Positions 1 through 9,057 are shown, numbered from the stretch's first letter. The stretch: 12,027 bases of DNA from Cylindrodendrum hubeiense (GCA_014621425.1 JAANBB010000753.1:1-12027); one strand, 5' to 3'. A program made the numbers and translations. Notes: generated from the sequence alone by a model not told the origin.

Positions 1-4
1 GATG

Positions 5-66
5 TGGTGGTGGTGGTGGTGGTGGTGAGGGGAGGAGGGAAATGGCGAGGCGGCGGCGGCGGCGGC
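5..66. repeat. TGG and GGC trinucleotide microsatellites
   Basis: Two short microsatellites lie close together: seven perfect TGG units at 5-25, then six perfect GGC units at 49-66, separated by a purine-rich stretch. No coding frame can be tied to them within the window. They lie beyond the 3' end of the minus-strand DUF1776 gene, so they may belong to the promoter or leader of a gene to the left. Such repeats vary readily in length by replication slippage. The rest of 67-414 shows no gene; the 68-codon open frame there on the minus strand has no recognisable content. Confidence 0.85.
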
Positions 67-414
67 AGGGGACGCTACCGCGGGAGGGGAGGACACTAAT
101 GTAAAGACTCAGGATGATGGATTGATCGTTCTGGGGACTGTATTAAGATTTATGATACCCTCATGGGATTTCGGATGGGAAAATGGCTTGGGAGTGGACG
201 GCACGTATGCACATGAGCTTTGTCACCGTGAGACATGGCGTTGAAGCAAGGCAAGACATTCGACGAGACGTTGAATATGAAAGCGTTTCACACATTATAT
301 AACCAGAAGTAGAGTCGTGACGGCGTCTATTAACAGAGTGGTTCCTTTTTCTTACATGCCCCATCATTAAATGCTGTTAACAATGATGAAAATGGTCGTT
401 ATGATTTACTCGAC

Positions 415-2028
415 TCAGGAGGAGTCAGAGTGCTGGGGCGTCCACACCGAGCCGTCTGCTTCAGAGTTCCAGACGTTAGGGTCAGAGGGGACGGCGATGA
501 ACTCCTGCGGAGCCTCGCCACTCTCGCTCTCGTTCTCGTGCTCGTTATCTTCTCGTTCCGAACCTTCACATGAGCTTGTCTTCCAGGTCGACAGCTCATC
601 CACCTTACGGATACCCATCATCCACGAAACCAGGCTCCTGGGTGCCCATCGGCCAACAAAGCCGTAGACGCTGGATCCGAGGCCAACCCGTACGGTTTCG
701 GCAGTAATAGTACCGTCGATGACATCAAAGACGGTGTTATGAAGGCGTCGCAGCGAGCTGCCTCGAAGGCCGGCGATGCGGCCTCCAGAGATGGCAGAGC
801 TCGTTTGGGCGACGAAATTCCGGCCATACGCATGCCGAGCACCGTCCGGCCAGACAAGGGTATCCTCCGGGTTTCCAGCGGTAACGAGATTCTGATGCGG
901 GAGCGACCCTCGGGAAGGCACAAAGCTAGAGAAATCAAATGTGCCTAGCTGCATGTGGGTGACCGGGATGTCAAGCGGGCGGAGCTCGGCGGTGAGAACT
1001 TCAGTGAAGGCTGACAGGGCCGAACACACCGTCGCTTCCGGAGCATGGAAAGGCGGGTTAATGGATGAAATGATGGAAGGCGTAAACACGAGGACCTTTG
1101 GAGGCACCCATTTCTCGCCGACAGGGTTCAGGCGGGATGTGAGGAGGGGCAAGAATGCTTGGATTGTGAGGATCGGCTGGAGCAGGTGGGTATAAAAGAG
1201 GTTCGCGAAGTTTGAGGGTGGGATAGTGGCGATAGGTGAAGTCTGATAGTGGAGGCTAGGGATAAGAATAACGGATTGTAACGTCAGTTGATTTGGCTTC
1301 ATCTTGGCCCCAGGAGCCTGTGGTGACTGGAGGAAGAGGGCGAATCGCTCGATAGCGGCGCCGGCACTCGGAGGCTAGGTCCCTGGTTAGCCACATCCAC
1401 GGATACTTGCAGGCACCGTCAAAACTCACATCGGTGGTATCAATACTGAGAGGTCGGATGTCGGGTCTCGACAAAGCATGGACCATGGACTCATCCTCGG
1501 CGGCGTTGCAGACGATATAGACGATAAATCCTCGCCTCTCCATGTCCAGAGACAAGGACTTGGTCAAGGGCAGTGTTGGAGACCCGGCGATAACGACAAC
1601 CTCGACGCGGCCGCCGTTCCTTGCCCTCTTTGCCCTCCTTAACTTTTTGGACATGTACTGACTCGTCCTGTATGCTCGGAATGCGACCGTTCCGCAGACG
1701 ACGATGAATACGCCCGTGACGATCTTGTGCCTAACCACCCAGCCCTGTATCCTCTCGAACCGCGACAGCGCCACAACTGTCACCATAGGTTTTACGGTGG
1801 CCGTGGGCCTGATTATATCGGGTATCCATGGTGTTGCGGCAAGCGTTTCTCGGACGACATCGGCGGCTCGGTCAACGTTCAAATCGACGAACTGTGCAAC
1901 ATCGTCGGCGTAGTGACGGAAGTGCACGTTGATGCTGGAGAGCTGGAACGGCCTTGTTAGCTTGCAGGGCCATGGAGGGGTTTGTTAGTACTCACCACGT
2001 CTTGGAACAGGTGGTCGTCCGCCGACAT
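415..2028 (-). CDS. DUF1776 family protein, membrane-anchored SDR-like (501 aa, 3 exons)
   Basis: The model is complement(join(415..1374, 1430..1942, 1996..2028)). Exon 1 encodes 11 residues starting MSADDHLFQDV. Intron 1 (1943-1995, 53 nt) has donor GTGAGT, a CTAAC branch site and a CAG acceptor. Intron 2 (1375-1429, 55 nt) has donor GTGAGT, branch GCTAAC and acceptor CTAG, and it alone explains the frame change between the two long open frames. The junction reads LSIDTTD-PPSAGAAIERF, which fits the family. One hydrophobic segment (about residues 84-100) is followed by a strongly basic stretch (SKKLRRAKRARNGGR), suggesting a single membrane anchor. A Rossmann-like strand follows (VVVIAGSPTLPLT, about 126-138). 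The C-terminal half contains FTPSIISSINPPFHAPEA (about 279-296), where an SDR would have its Ser and YxxxK; here that motif is FHAPE. The C-terminus is acidic. Known of the family: DUF1776 (PF08643) is a fungal family of poorly known function; from memory it includes yeast YNL181W (PBR1), called a putative oxidoreductase. The gene appears intact. Membrane anchoring and loss of catalysis are inferred. Confidence 0.92.
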
Positions 2029-2363
2029 GGTGATGTGTGGTGGATGGCAGAAAAGGAAGAAAGTTGGGCTGGGTCCATATGACGGTGTTGGACTTTGATG
2101 CTAATGGTGGAGAAGCTCTGATTGCCGAGTTCGCGCTGGTTATCGTGCACGGACCACCCAGCTGTCATCCCGCCTTCGAGCTCCTAATGTTCGGATGAAG
2201 GCTCCGAGGTTGTGCTTGAACTGGATAAAATATCTTCTTCAGTGAGTTTTTGCGACCCTTGAAATGGTTTTATGTAGCAAACTAAACGGCATAATTCTAT
2301 GGGAAACTATGATTACAAGGTATGGGTGAAGTATTTTTAGCTGTTGGGCTGCGTGCGAACTGG

Positions 2364-2431
2364 CGGTCACTGACGGTCACTGGCTCCCAATCTCCACCGA
2401 CCTAACACCGGCAATCGACTGGCAATCGACT
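2364..2431. repeat. Two short tandem duplications
   Basis: CGGTCACTG occurs at 2364-2372 and again at 2374-2382. Thirty bases on, the 11-mer GGCAATCGACT is tandemly duplicated at 2410-2420 and 2421-2431. Both are perfect two-copy repeats in non-coding DNA. They look like slippage products; paired regulator sites are the alternative. Confidence 0.8.
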
Positions 2432-3478
2432 GGACAGGGGGTTCAAGACGGTAAAAGCATATGAACGAAAGCATATCGTCGCAGGTATATACTACATAAT
2501 ATCTAGAACTCATCTGAGTCTTGGAAATACGTTCATAACCCCGTGAGGGGAACGTCTGGCTCGCTGAAAATTTGCTGAAGTACCCCAATTGCGCGCATCA
2601 CTGGCGGTGAGCCTGCTGCTCTAGCTTGGCAGATGCTGCTCGATACAGGACCCGCGTTTTTAGTATGGGCCACAAAGTCCTTCGTCAAAGCTTTCCTTTT
2701 TCTTCGACTGCCTCTTACGGTGCACCGTTGCGTTGCCCTAGGTGGAAGCCCGGGGGTTGATTCATACATGATAATTCGGTCTTGTCGATGTGATGTACAT
2801 CAAGATGGCGGTTCATACGCATCAGTAATAAACCGGTATTCGAATACAATATCTTGGAATGTGGCCGCGAGTGTAACTCGACCGAATTGCCGAGGTAGAT
2901 ACTACTACGTAAAAAGAACAGTTGCATCTCGATTAAATGTGCGTTGGCGATGTGACAGCGAATCGGGACAGGCGTTGGCGTTCGTCGTCTCTGCAGATGA
3001 CATGTGGCAGTTCCTGAAGTACCGGATAACGAACAGATACTTCTACACACGTAGTTCATTTAGTTTCAAGCGCAATAAATCGGATAAGATTAGTATCAAG
3101 TGTATTGGATATGAATTGAATCGTATGCGAGCTATTATGCTGGTTTCATGAGTGAATGGCTGAGAAGTGGGCGATTCTGGTATCCACACATTGGCGCGAA
3201 GCTCTCATCTGCTGCATGGGCGTTCAATCAGGTGCATGCAGCACCGCATAGTCATGCATCCACTAGGAAACAGAGCGCTGCAGAGCATTTCAATGCTTCC
3301 AGCTAGCACTATGAAATTCCAAAACAGATACATTACAGGCAAGAAGTGTAGGTCTTGTCATGACAGAGACACTGTTCATCTACTGAAGCGTTTCGTAGTA
3401 TTGGGACCCACTGAAGCAACGCCACCTCGATTCCCCGAACCGAATGAAGACACTGCGGGGAATCTAGAGAGCTCCCGG

Positions 3479-3492
3479 CTACCCGCGGGTAG
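3479..3492. promoter_or_regulatory. 14-bp perfect palindrome upstream of the amidase
   Basis: CTACCCGCGGGTAG is its own reverse complement over all 14 bases and lies about 150 bp before the likely amidase start. It is centred on CCGCGG, and two further CCGG-type words flank it within 25 bp. GC-rich inverted repeats of this kind are typical of sites for dimeric Zn2Cys6 fungal transcription factors. The palindrome is seen directly; its role as an operator is inference. Confidence 0.4.
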
Positions 3493-3638
3493 TTCAACAC
3501 CCGGAGGAACTCTGTTATCTCATACCTCGTGACCTGGTCTAACTTCTATACTAGCTCTATTCATCATATACTTCTTCAACCTCTTCTTTCCACTTACGCT
3601 TCCTCGCTACATCTGTAACTCCCCCATTTGTGGTCCAC

Positions 3639-5438
3639 ATGCCGCTATGTTTTTCATGGAGTATCTACAACATCGTCGAGACTGGTACTGCTTTCCTATA
3701 TGGTCCCGTAACTGCATGGGCATCCCTCGGAACTAACATGTGTTAGTCGATTCAAGCAAGAGCAACGTGCCACTCGGATCAAGGCTCTTCGATCATACCA
3801 TGGTCCATTTAGTGTCCTTGATCGAGACATCCTCGACAAATCCATTGAGGAACTTGTTCAAGATGTACACGAGGACCCTAACAAGGCAATTGACCATCTT
3901 AATACTTACGGCAAGGTTGCCCTGAAAGCCCACACTAAGACCAATTGCCTTACAGAGATCATGATCTCGGATGCTGAAAGGTGGCTTAGAGACGGGTCTA
4001 TCAATCTCGAAGGACCCTTGGCAGGCATTCCAGTGAGCTTGAAGGATACAGTCGATGTTGCCGGCTATGATAGCACAGTAGGTATGAGCATTAATGTGGG
4101 CAATGCTAAGCCAATTGATGGAGCAACCACAAGACTACTCAAGGACGCTGGCGCAGTCCCCTATGTCAAAACCAACGTCCCCATTACACTCCTCAGTTTC
4201 GAGTCATCCAACGACGTGTGGGGCCAAAGCTCCAACCCATATAATAACAAATACACGCCTGGCGGGTCAACCGGAGGCGAGGGCGCCCTCCTAGCTCTCG
4301 GCGGTCGAATCGGCATTGGCAGTGATGTTGCTGGGAGTGTTCGCTGTCCCGCCCACTTCTCGGGAGTTTACTCTTTGAAATGCTCCACAGGCCGATGGCT
4401 CAAGACCGGAATGTGCACCAGCATGCCCGGGCAAGATGGCGTGCCATCAGTATATAGTCCCATGGCCCGAACCTTGGACGACTTGACATACTTTACCCAA
4501 GCATTCATCAAGATGAGACCGTGGACTTATGACTACTCTTGCCATCCCATCCCTTGGAGATCCGAGATTGAGCAAGAATATTCCCATAGGAACCTAAGGA
4601 TTGGCATCTTCCGCACAGACGGAGTTGTGGATCCTAGCCCTGCTTGTAAGAGAGCCTTGGAAATCACTGAAGCTGCTCTTCGGAAAGCTGGACATGAGAT
4701 AGTGGAGATCGATCCTCCGTCACCATACGAAGCCCTGTGTCTTGCGTCCATCCTTCTAAATAGTGATGGAATGGAGACGGTCATGTCTTTCTTCCGTTCG
4801 GGAGAACGGAATGACCGCGGCGTGGCTAGGATGAGATGGTACATGACGCTTGCCCGACCTATCAAGTATTTGCATTATCTCTGGGTCAAATACATCCGCA
4901 GAGACCTCATCTGGGCAGAGCTTCTCAGAAGCTGGGAGCCCCAGACGGGACACCAAATCTGGCAGCTCAATGCGAAGCGCGAGGCTTACAAGCGGAGATG
5001 GTTCGACTGGTGGGATGCATCCGATATCGACTGCCTAATTGCTCCGCCCAACGCAACCCCTGCAATTCCGCACAAAGGAATGCGTGATGCAGTGAGTAGC
5101 TGTGGATACACTTTTCTCTTCAACTTGGTAAGTTCAGCCACCTCCTTGCTAGCTTGACATGTCGCTTACTGTCATAGCTCGATTATTCGGCTGGAGTTCT
5201 GCCAGTTACTCATGTAGACAAGGCCAAGGATCAATTACCGAGCGACTTCAAGCTAAATAAGCTAAATGGAGTTGCTCAAGGCGCTTATAAGCTGTATGAT
5301 GCGAAAGCCATGCATGGCTTGCCCGTGGGCATCCAGGTCGTGGGACGACGCTTGGAGGAGGAGAAAGTGTTGACTATAATGCGGAGGGTTGAGGATGCCC
5401 TAAGCGACGACAGTTTCCCGGTACTGGAGATTGATTAA
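3639..5438 (+). CDS. Amidase-signature family hydrolase (about 550-570 aa; first exon uncertain)
   Basis: The reliable part is join(3747..5127, 5178..5438). The 5128-5177 intron (50 nt, GTAAGT to CATAG) joins YTFLFNL to LDYSAGVLPVTHVD, and the gene stops at 5436-5438. The amidase-signature triad is intact: Lys in GIPVSLKDT (codon 4042-4044), the cis-Ser in PGGSTGGEGAL (4267-4269) and the nucleophile Ser in SDVAGSVRCP (4336-4338). The family hydrolyses C-N bonds of amides; the long LSFESSNDVWG and PGGSTGGEG segments are closest to fungal acetamidase or fatty-acid-amide-hydrolase-like members. The substrate is not deducible. The conserved frame extends upstream of the ATG at 3961 (RSYHGPFSVLDRDILDKS, then HTKTNCLTEIM), so 3961 is not the true start. 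A first intron is likely, with branch ACTAAC at 3732-3737. Model A starts at ATG 3639 with intron 3708-3756 (GTAACT to AAG), gives 566 aa and includes part of a hydrophobic segment. Model B starts at ATG 3647, with a donor at 3661 or 3685 and acceptor TTAG at 3746. A frameshift is the third option. Confidence 0.88.
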
Positions 5439-5883
5439 ACGATGGTTTATGAAGAGAAGTGATATCATTATCCGCTTGAAATCATGGTGATGTGTGTGAG
5501 GCTGCGTTCACGATTCCGTATGGGATCTAGACATGAGCCAAACTACGCTAAAAGGGACCACGACTCCATTATGATGAGAACGTGGGCTTTAAAAGGTGAA
5601 TCCCGCATCAATAGGTTAAGATAATATTGCCGATATAACCGGAGCCTTTGTGTTAGCAAATCAGGATGAAGTAAAATGTAATGATACCGGGGCGCTCATC
5701 TCTGGTGTTGAAGGGGTCGAAGGATACGCTCCGATCTCGGCGGCCGCATCAAACCGAGCTTCCCCTCAGCACATCGACCGTAATCGCTCCAGGGGTATAA
5801 AGGAACAGCAATATTCCCCCGTATTTCGCAGAATAGCAACAGATACCCGAATATCACAACCCTACGAGCTCAATTCTGCAATC
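5439..5883. other. Amidase 3' flank and methyltransferase promoter
   Basis: No gene is supported here. An open frame running 5650-6069 ends inside methyltransferase exon 2 in another frame and is a shadow. Besides the TATA box listed separately, there are CCCCT (5762-5766) and AGGGG (5791-5795), which match the core of the stress-response element in opposite orientation. These matches are short and could be chance. Confidence 0.5.
5796..5801 (+). promoter_or_regulatory. TATA box of the methyltransferase gene
   Basis: TATAAA ends 82 bases before the ATG at 5884, a normal distance for a fungal core promoter with a short leader. It directly follows an AGGGG word at 5791-5795. The assignment is by sequence and position only. 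Confidence 0.5.
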
Positions 5884-6895
5884 ATGGCTGCTGAAAAGGA
5901 TCATTGGACCTCGAGTGTACGTGTCCCTGGTGGATCTTGGATCCACGGCCCCGGAGCTGAGCTAGAGCTCCACGACTTACACACAAATACAGGAGTACCA
6001 GAATGTAGCATCATTCGTGCCCAAGCTTGCTGGAAAGGTCGTTCAATGGTTGGATCTCCAGAAGGATGATGTCCTCATTGACATTGGCTGCGGTGGTAAG
6101 TTGCCTTATCAGTTTGGTTGATGGAATTTGCGGTTTGAACTGACGATGATAATAGATGGAATTTTGAATGCCGAGTTCGCAAAGATTTTGGCTCAGGGCA
6201 ATGGATCAATGCTTGGAATTGATAGTTCTGCCTCGATGATCGACTCGGCGCGTGAACTGTGCAAGGATTCGAAGAATAGCACCTTTGAAAGTCCGTCCCA
6301 TTTCCCTCCTCTCTTCTTGAGAGCCATAACTTACACTCATATAGCTCTCGACGCTACCAAGCTCGTTACTAAGCCCGAGCTTCAAAAGGGCACTTTCACC
6401 AAGGCCTTCTCTAACGCCGCCATGCACTGGATCCTCCGCCCCGAGGCCACTCGCACCGACTTCTTTAAGGGCGTCTATGCGTCGCTCGCCCCCGGCGGCA
6501 CCTTTGCCTTTGAGATGGGCGGCCAGTCCAACGTCTCCGAGATGCGAGGCGCAGTGCTCATGGCTGTGACTCGCCGCGTCGGCCTGGCTGCCGCTCTGGC
6601 TGCGGATCCGTGGTTCTTCCCCGACGAGGTGTGGATCACTGCACAGCTCGAAGAGGCGGGCTTTGTCGTCGAGAAGGCGGAGCGTGAGTGGCGGCCGACT
6701 AAGGCAGATGTTGGAGGCGTAGAGGGCTGGGTGAGGCTGTTTGCGAGCCAGCTTTTGGATGCGGTGCCAGCGGAGGAGAGGGAGGAAGCAATTAAGGAGT
6801 GCGCTGAGGTGTTGAGAGTGGTATGTAAGAACCCTGGAGGAGGGGAGGTGATTTCATATGTGAGACTGAGGGGATTGGCGCGGAAGCCTCAGTGA
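5884..6895 (+). CDS. Class I SAM-dependent methyltransferase, trans-aconitate-methyltransferase-like (273 aa, 4 exons)
   Basis: The model is join(5884..5916, 5993..6095, 6156..6290, 6345..6895). Introns: 5917-5992 (76 nt, GTACGT to CAG), 6096-6155 (60 nt, GTAAGT to TAG) and 6291-6344 (54 nt, weak donor GTCCGT, acceptor TAG). The spliced N-terminus reads MAAEKDHWTSSEYQNVASF. Motif I of the Rossmann-fold methyltransferases, LIDIGCGDG, falls at residues 39-47 and is split by intron 2. The acidic residue that binds the SAM ribose is likely Asp68 in LGIDSSASM, and LDATKLV (92-98) is the usual region beside the adenine. AFSNAAMHWI (111-120) is a hallmark of trans-aconitate-methyltransferase-like proteins (FSNAAxHW). 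The C-terminal half (DPWFFPDEVWITAQLEEAGF onward) is the substrate side. The enzyme should transfer a methyl group from SAM to a small molecule, perhaps a carboxylate, in the cytosol; the real substrate is unknown. It follows the amidase on the same strand, with separate promoter signals. All parts look intact. Confidence 0.93.
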
Positions 6896-6989
6896 TTCCT
6901 TGTCATGTTTATGTTTGCTAAAAGCTGTGTCGTTTTGACGTTGTATCAAACACATGGGTAACACGACAGTCTCTTGGGATTGGACAACG

Positions 6990-6995
6990 AATAAA
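6990..6995 (+). terminator. Possible polyadenylation signal of the methyltransferase gene
   Basis: AATAAA occurs 95 bases after the stop codon, in AT-rich sequence. This is a reasonable 3'-UTR length for a fungal gene. Fungal poly(A) signals are loose, so the call is tentative. Confidence 0.4.
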
Positions 6996-7550
6996 GATTA
7001 TCGATAACTATAACTTATCACAACGTGACATAGTAGCCTTACTGGACGTGATAATATGTAGGGAGTCTGTACTCTAATGCACTCATAACTCGGATTTCAG
7101 GGCAGGTGATGCCTATCAACCTCTCGATACTCATAATGTACATAACCACCAATTACCAGCATGCTACAGATATATGACTGCTCACTTAGGCGGATGGGAA
7201 CGTCGGAGTTTGTGGTGTTGGGACGAAGTGTAGATTAGTCATCGGCTTCTGGACGGACTTGGAAATTTCTAGTCTGATTCCCAGTCAGCTTGCAAGGGCA
7301 ACACTGATCAACTTACGCCTCGGAAGGCGAACGCGGCGCAAGGCACCAGTCGTTTGACGTGGCCGGAGATTGTAAATGCGCAACTTGCCACAAACCGCTG
7401 GAATGCCACCGACTTGAGATTTATTCACCTTGGGCTTCACCGCGATCATCTTGACATCTAGGACTTGGCTTCGGGTTTGTTCCGGGCAGAAGTTGCATCC
7501 ACATCCTTCACGTATTGTACCATAATCTCAACAACCTCAAACCATCAAGC
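6996..7550. other. Intergenic region with an open, GC-richer patch, no gene called
   Basis: This region carries the methyltransferase 3' flank and the Wss1-like promoter. From about 7272 to 7480 the base composition is closer to that of coding DNA, and one frame is open on each strand. On the minus strand, an ATG at 7448 begins MIAVKPKVNKSQVGG and runs to a good donor (GTAAGT at about 7316) followed by a branch-like GCTGAC and acceptor ACTAG. Splicing would give a basic protein of roughly 70 residues ending near 7188. No family is recognised, and an untranslated leader is equally possible. Confidence 0.3.
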
Positions 7551-8860
7551 ATGGCCGACCGCGATGCGTTGGTTCTTTCATATGTGCACCTGGCAAACTT
7601 TCCCAGGGCCGGCGATGCCCTACACACGCTGAAGAAGATAGCATCGATGGTGAAGCCGATAATACGAGCTCGGAACTGGAAGGTTGGGGAGCTTGCCGAG
7701 TTCTACCCCGACCAAGCCAACCTGCTTGGTATGTCTATATCTCCAGGTTCGCCGTTCCACAAAACTGAACAGAAATGATAGGCCTCAATGTCGACCGGGG
7801 AAGAAAGATATGTCTTCGCTTGAGGCACCCTGGAGATCGAAATCAGTTCTTGCCCATCGAGAGTGTCGTTGATACCATGCTTCACGAGCTCGCCCATATC
7901 GTGCAAGGCCCCCACGACGCGAAATTCCATGCGCTCTGGGACCAACTTCGGGACGAGCACCAAGGCTTGCTCCTCAAGGGCTACACTGGAGAGGGCTTCC
8001 TCTCGGAAGGCCGGCGATTGGGAGGTGCAGGCCTGCCACCACGCGAGGCCCGCCGGCTGGCCCGGGAGGCCGCTGAGAAGCGCCGAGTACAGCCCATTGG
8101 AACTGGCGGCGGCAAGAGGCTAGGAGGAGCCGCCCCGCGACCCGGAGAGAATATCCGCCGGGTCATTGCTGACGCCGTGGAGAGGCGTAGTCAAACGCTC
8201 AAGGGCTGTGCTACCGAAAACCTGAGCGACTCTCAAATCCGAAGCATTGCAGATACGGCAACACGGAATGGATTTCGGACACAAGCCGAAGAAGACGAGG
8301 CCAACGAAGCAGCCATCGCAAATGCCCTCTGGGAGTTGGTCCAAGAAGACGAGTCGGCCAAATATGGCAGCTCATACATCCCGCCTACGGCAGACAACCC
8401 CACAGGCAACGGAGGCGGGTCAGTAATGGCCAGAGCGACAGGAGCAGGAACTGTGATATTGCCGCCGGCTGTTGCACACGGTTCTGGTGGAGACAATCGT
8501 ACGGAGAACCGGCGTGATGTTTCTGCAACGGGCGAGGTACAGGACTGGACATGCGAGACTTGCACGCTGCATAATCCCGCAACCTTCCTTTTTTGCGATG
8601 CGTGCGGGACGGAGCGATCCGTAGGGACGTCGCAGAAATTGGGAGCTCGTCCACCCAAACTGCCAGAGCCTTCAAGGCAACAGGCCACCACCATTGACCT
8701 CACCCAGAGCCCTCCAAGAAAGCAACGACGGGTAGAATCGTCGCGGACGGAGATGCCCAAGCCACCACAGTCATGGCAGTGCAGTTTCTGCGGGACGGAG
8801 ATGGCTCGGCAGTGGTGGACGTGTTCAACGTGCGGGAAGATGAAGGACAACTCGCGATAG
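7551..8860 (+). CDS. WLM-domain (Wss1-like) metalloprotease with zinc fingers (418 aa, 2 exons)
   Basis: The model is join(7551..7728, 7782..8860). The 53-nt intron has donor GTATGT, branch-like CTGAAC and acceptor ATAG, and joins QANLLG to LNVDRGRKICLRL. The WLM domain covers about residues 1-150. Its zinc site is HELAHIVQGPHD: His94, Glu95 (catalytic), His98 and probably His104. A basic, Arg-rich stretch follows (PPREARRLAREAAEKRR). Near the C-terminus a RanBP2-type zinc finger begins at Trp315 (WTCETCTLHN, then FCDACG). ATTIDLTQSP contains a SUMO-interaction-like motif, I-D-L-T, at 364-367. A second, shorter CxxC...CxxC element starts at Trp391 (WQCSFCG, then WWTCSTCG). Known of the family: yeast Wss1 is a DNA-dependent protease that clears DNA-protein crosslinks and works with SUMO and Cdc48 in the nucleus. 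The domain order here matches that role. No clear Cdc48-binding box was identified. The start has a good context (CAAGCATGG), and the exon 1 sequence MADRDALVLSYVHLANFPR is family-like. The gene is complete. It is likely a WSS1 ortholog, but the symbol is not asserted. Confidence 0.94.
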
Positions 8861-8894
8861 GCGGCTAGTTTGTGAGATGTCTGTTGGTCATTAG

Positions 8895-8910
8895 TTTGAG
8901 ATGTCTCAAA
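8895..8910. repeat. Perfect inverted repeat in the Wss1-like 3' flank
   Basis: TTTGAGA and TCTCAAA form 7-base arms around a 2-base centre, 34 bases after the stop codon. A partial copy of the left part (TTTGTGAGATGTCT) lies just upstream at about 8869-8882. As RNA this would be a hairpin with too tight a loop unless the inner pair opens. It may mark a 3'-end or protein-binding site, or be chance. Confidence 0.5.
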
Positions 8911-8990
8911 TCGAATCCATTAATACCCCTGCTTCGTTCGTGTGAGTGAGTGAGCAATGACTTCATCGTCAAGGACCCTGCGTCAGTGGT

Positions 8991-9057
8991 GGTGACGTCG
9001 AGGCGGTGATGTCGAGGAAGTGGCTTGACAAACCATCGTCATGACAAACCATCGTCA
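8991..9057. repeat. 13-bp and 16-bp tandem duplications
   Basis: GGTGACGTCGAGG (8991-9003) is followed after one base by GGTGATGTCGAGG (9005-9017), one mismatch in 13. The first copy contains TGACGT, the CRE/bZIP half-site core. Next, the 16-mer TGACAAACCATCGTCA is perfectly duplicated in direct tandem at 9026-9041 and 9042-9057. Both are non-coding and look like recent duplications. Confidence 0.85.

Larger units (their letters stand above)
2029..3638. other. Divergent intergenic region, no gene recognised
   Basis: About 1.6 kb separates the divergent DUF1776 and amidase genes, so it should hold both promoters. By eye it is more AT-rich than the flanking genes between about 2220 and 3140. 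A 172-codon plus-strand open frame at 2633-3151 has no recognisable domain and is probably chance. A GATAAG at 3083-3088 matches the core bound by fungal GATA-type nitrogen regulators (AreA/NIT2), which control many amidase genes; one site is weak evidence. A pyrimidine-rich tract (about 3540-3625) lies just before the amidase, as is common near fungal transcription starts. No transposon ends or RNA gene were seen. Confidence 0.6.

Noticed and set aside
415..1927. Possible frameshift splitting the DUF1776 gene into two open frames
   Set aside because: A 55-nt intron with good donor, branch and acceptor sites restores one frame and a family-like junction, so the gene is intact.
2633..3151. 172-codon plus-strand open frame in the divergent intergenic region
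   Set aside because: No recognisable domain, no plausible start context, and a 114-codon frame overlaps it on the other strand. Composition is like the rest of the spacer.
2220..3640. Degraded (RIP-mutated) transposon in the AT-richer spacer
   Set aside because: No transposase-like frame, terminal repeats or target-site duplication were seen; a dinucleotide-bias calculation would be needed to support it.
8233..8850. 205-codon minus-strand open frame antisense to the Wss1-like gene
   Set aside because: It is a shadow of a GC-rich coding exon; the plus-strand frame has clear domains and the antisense translation has none.
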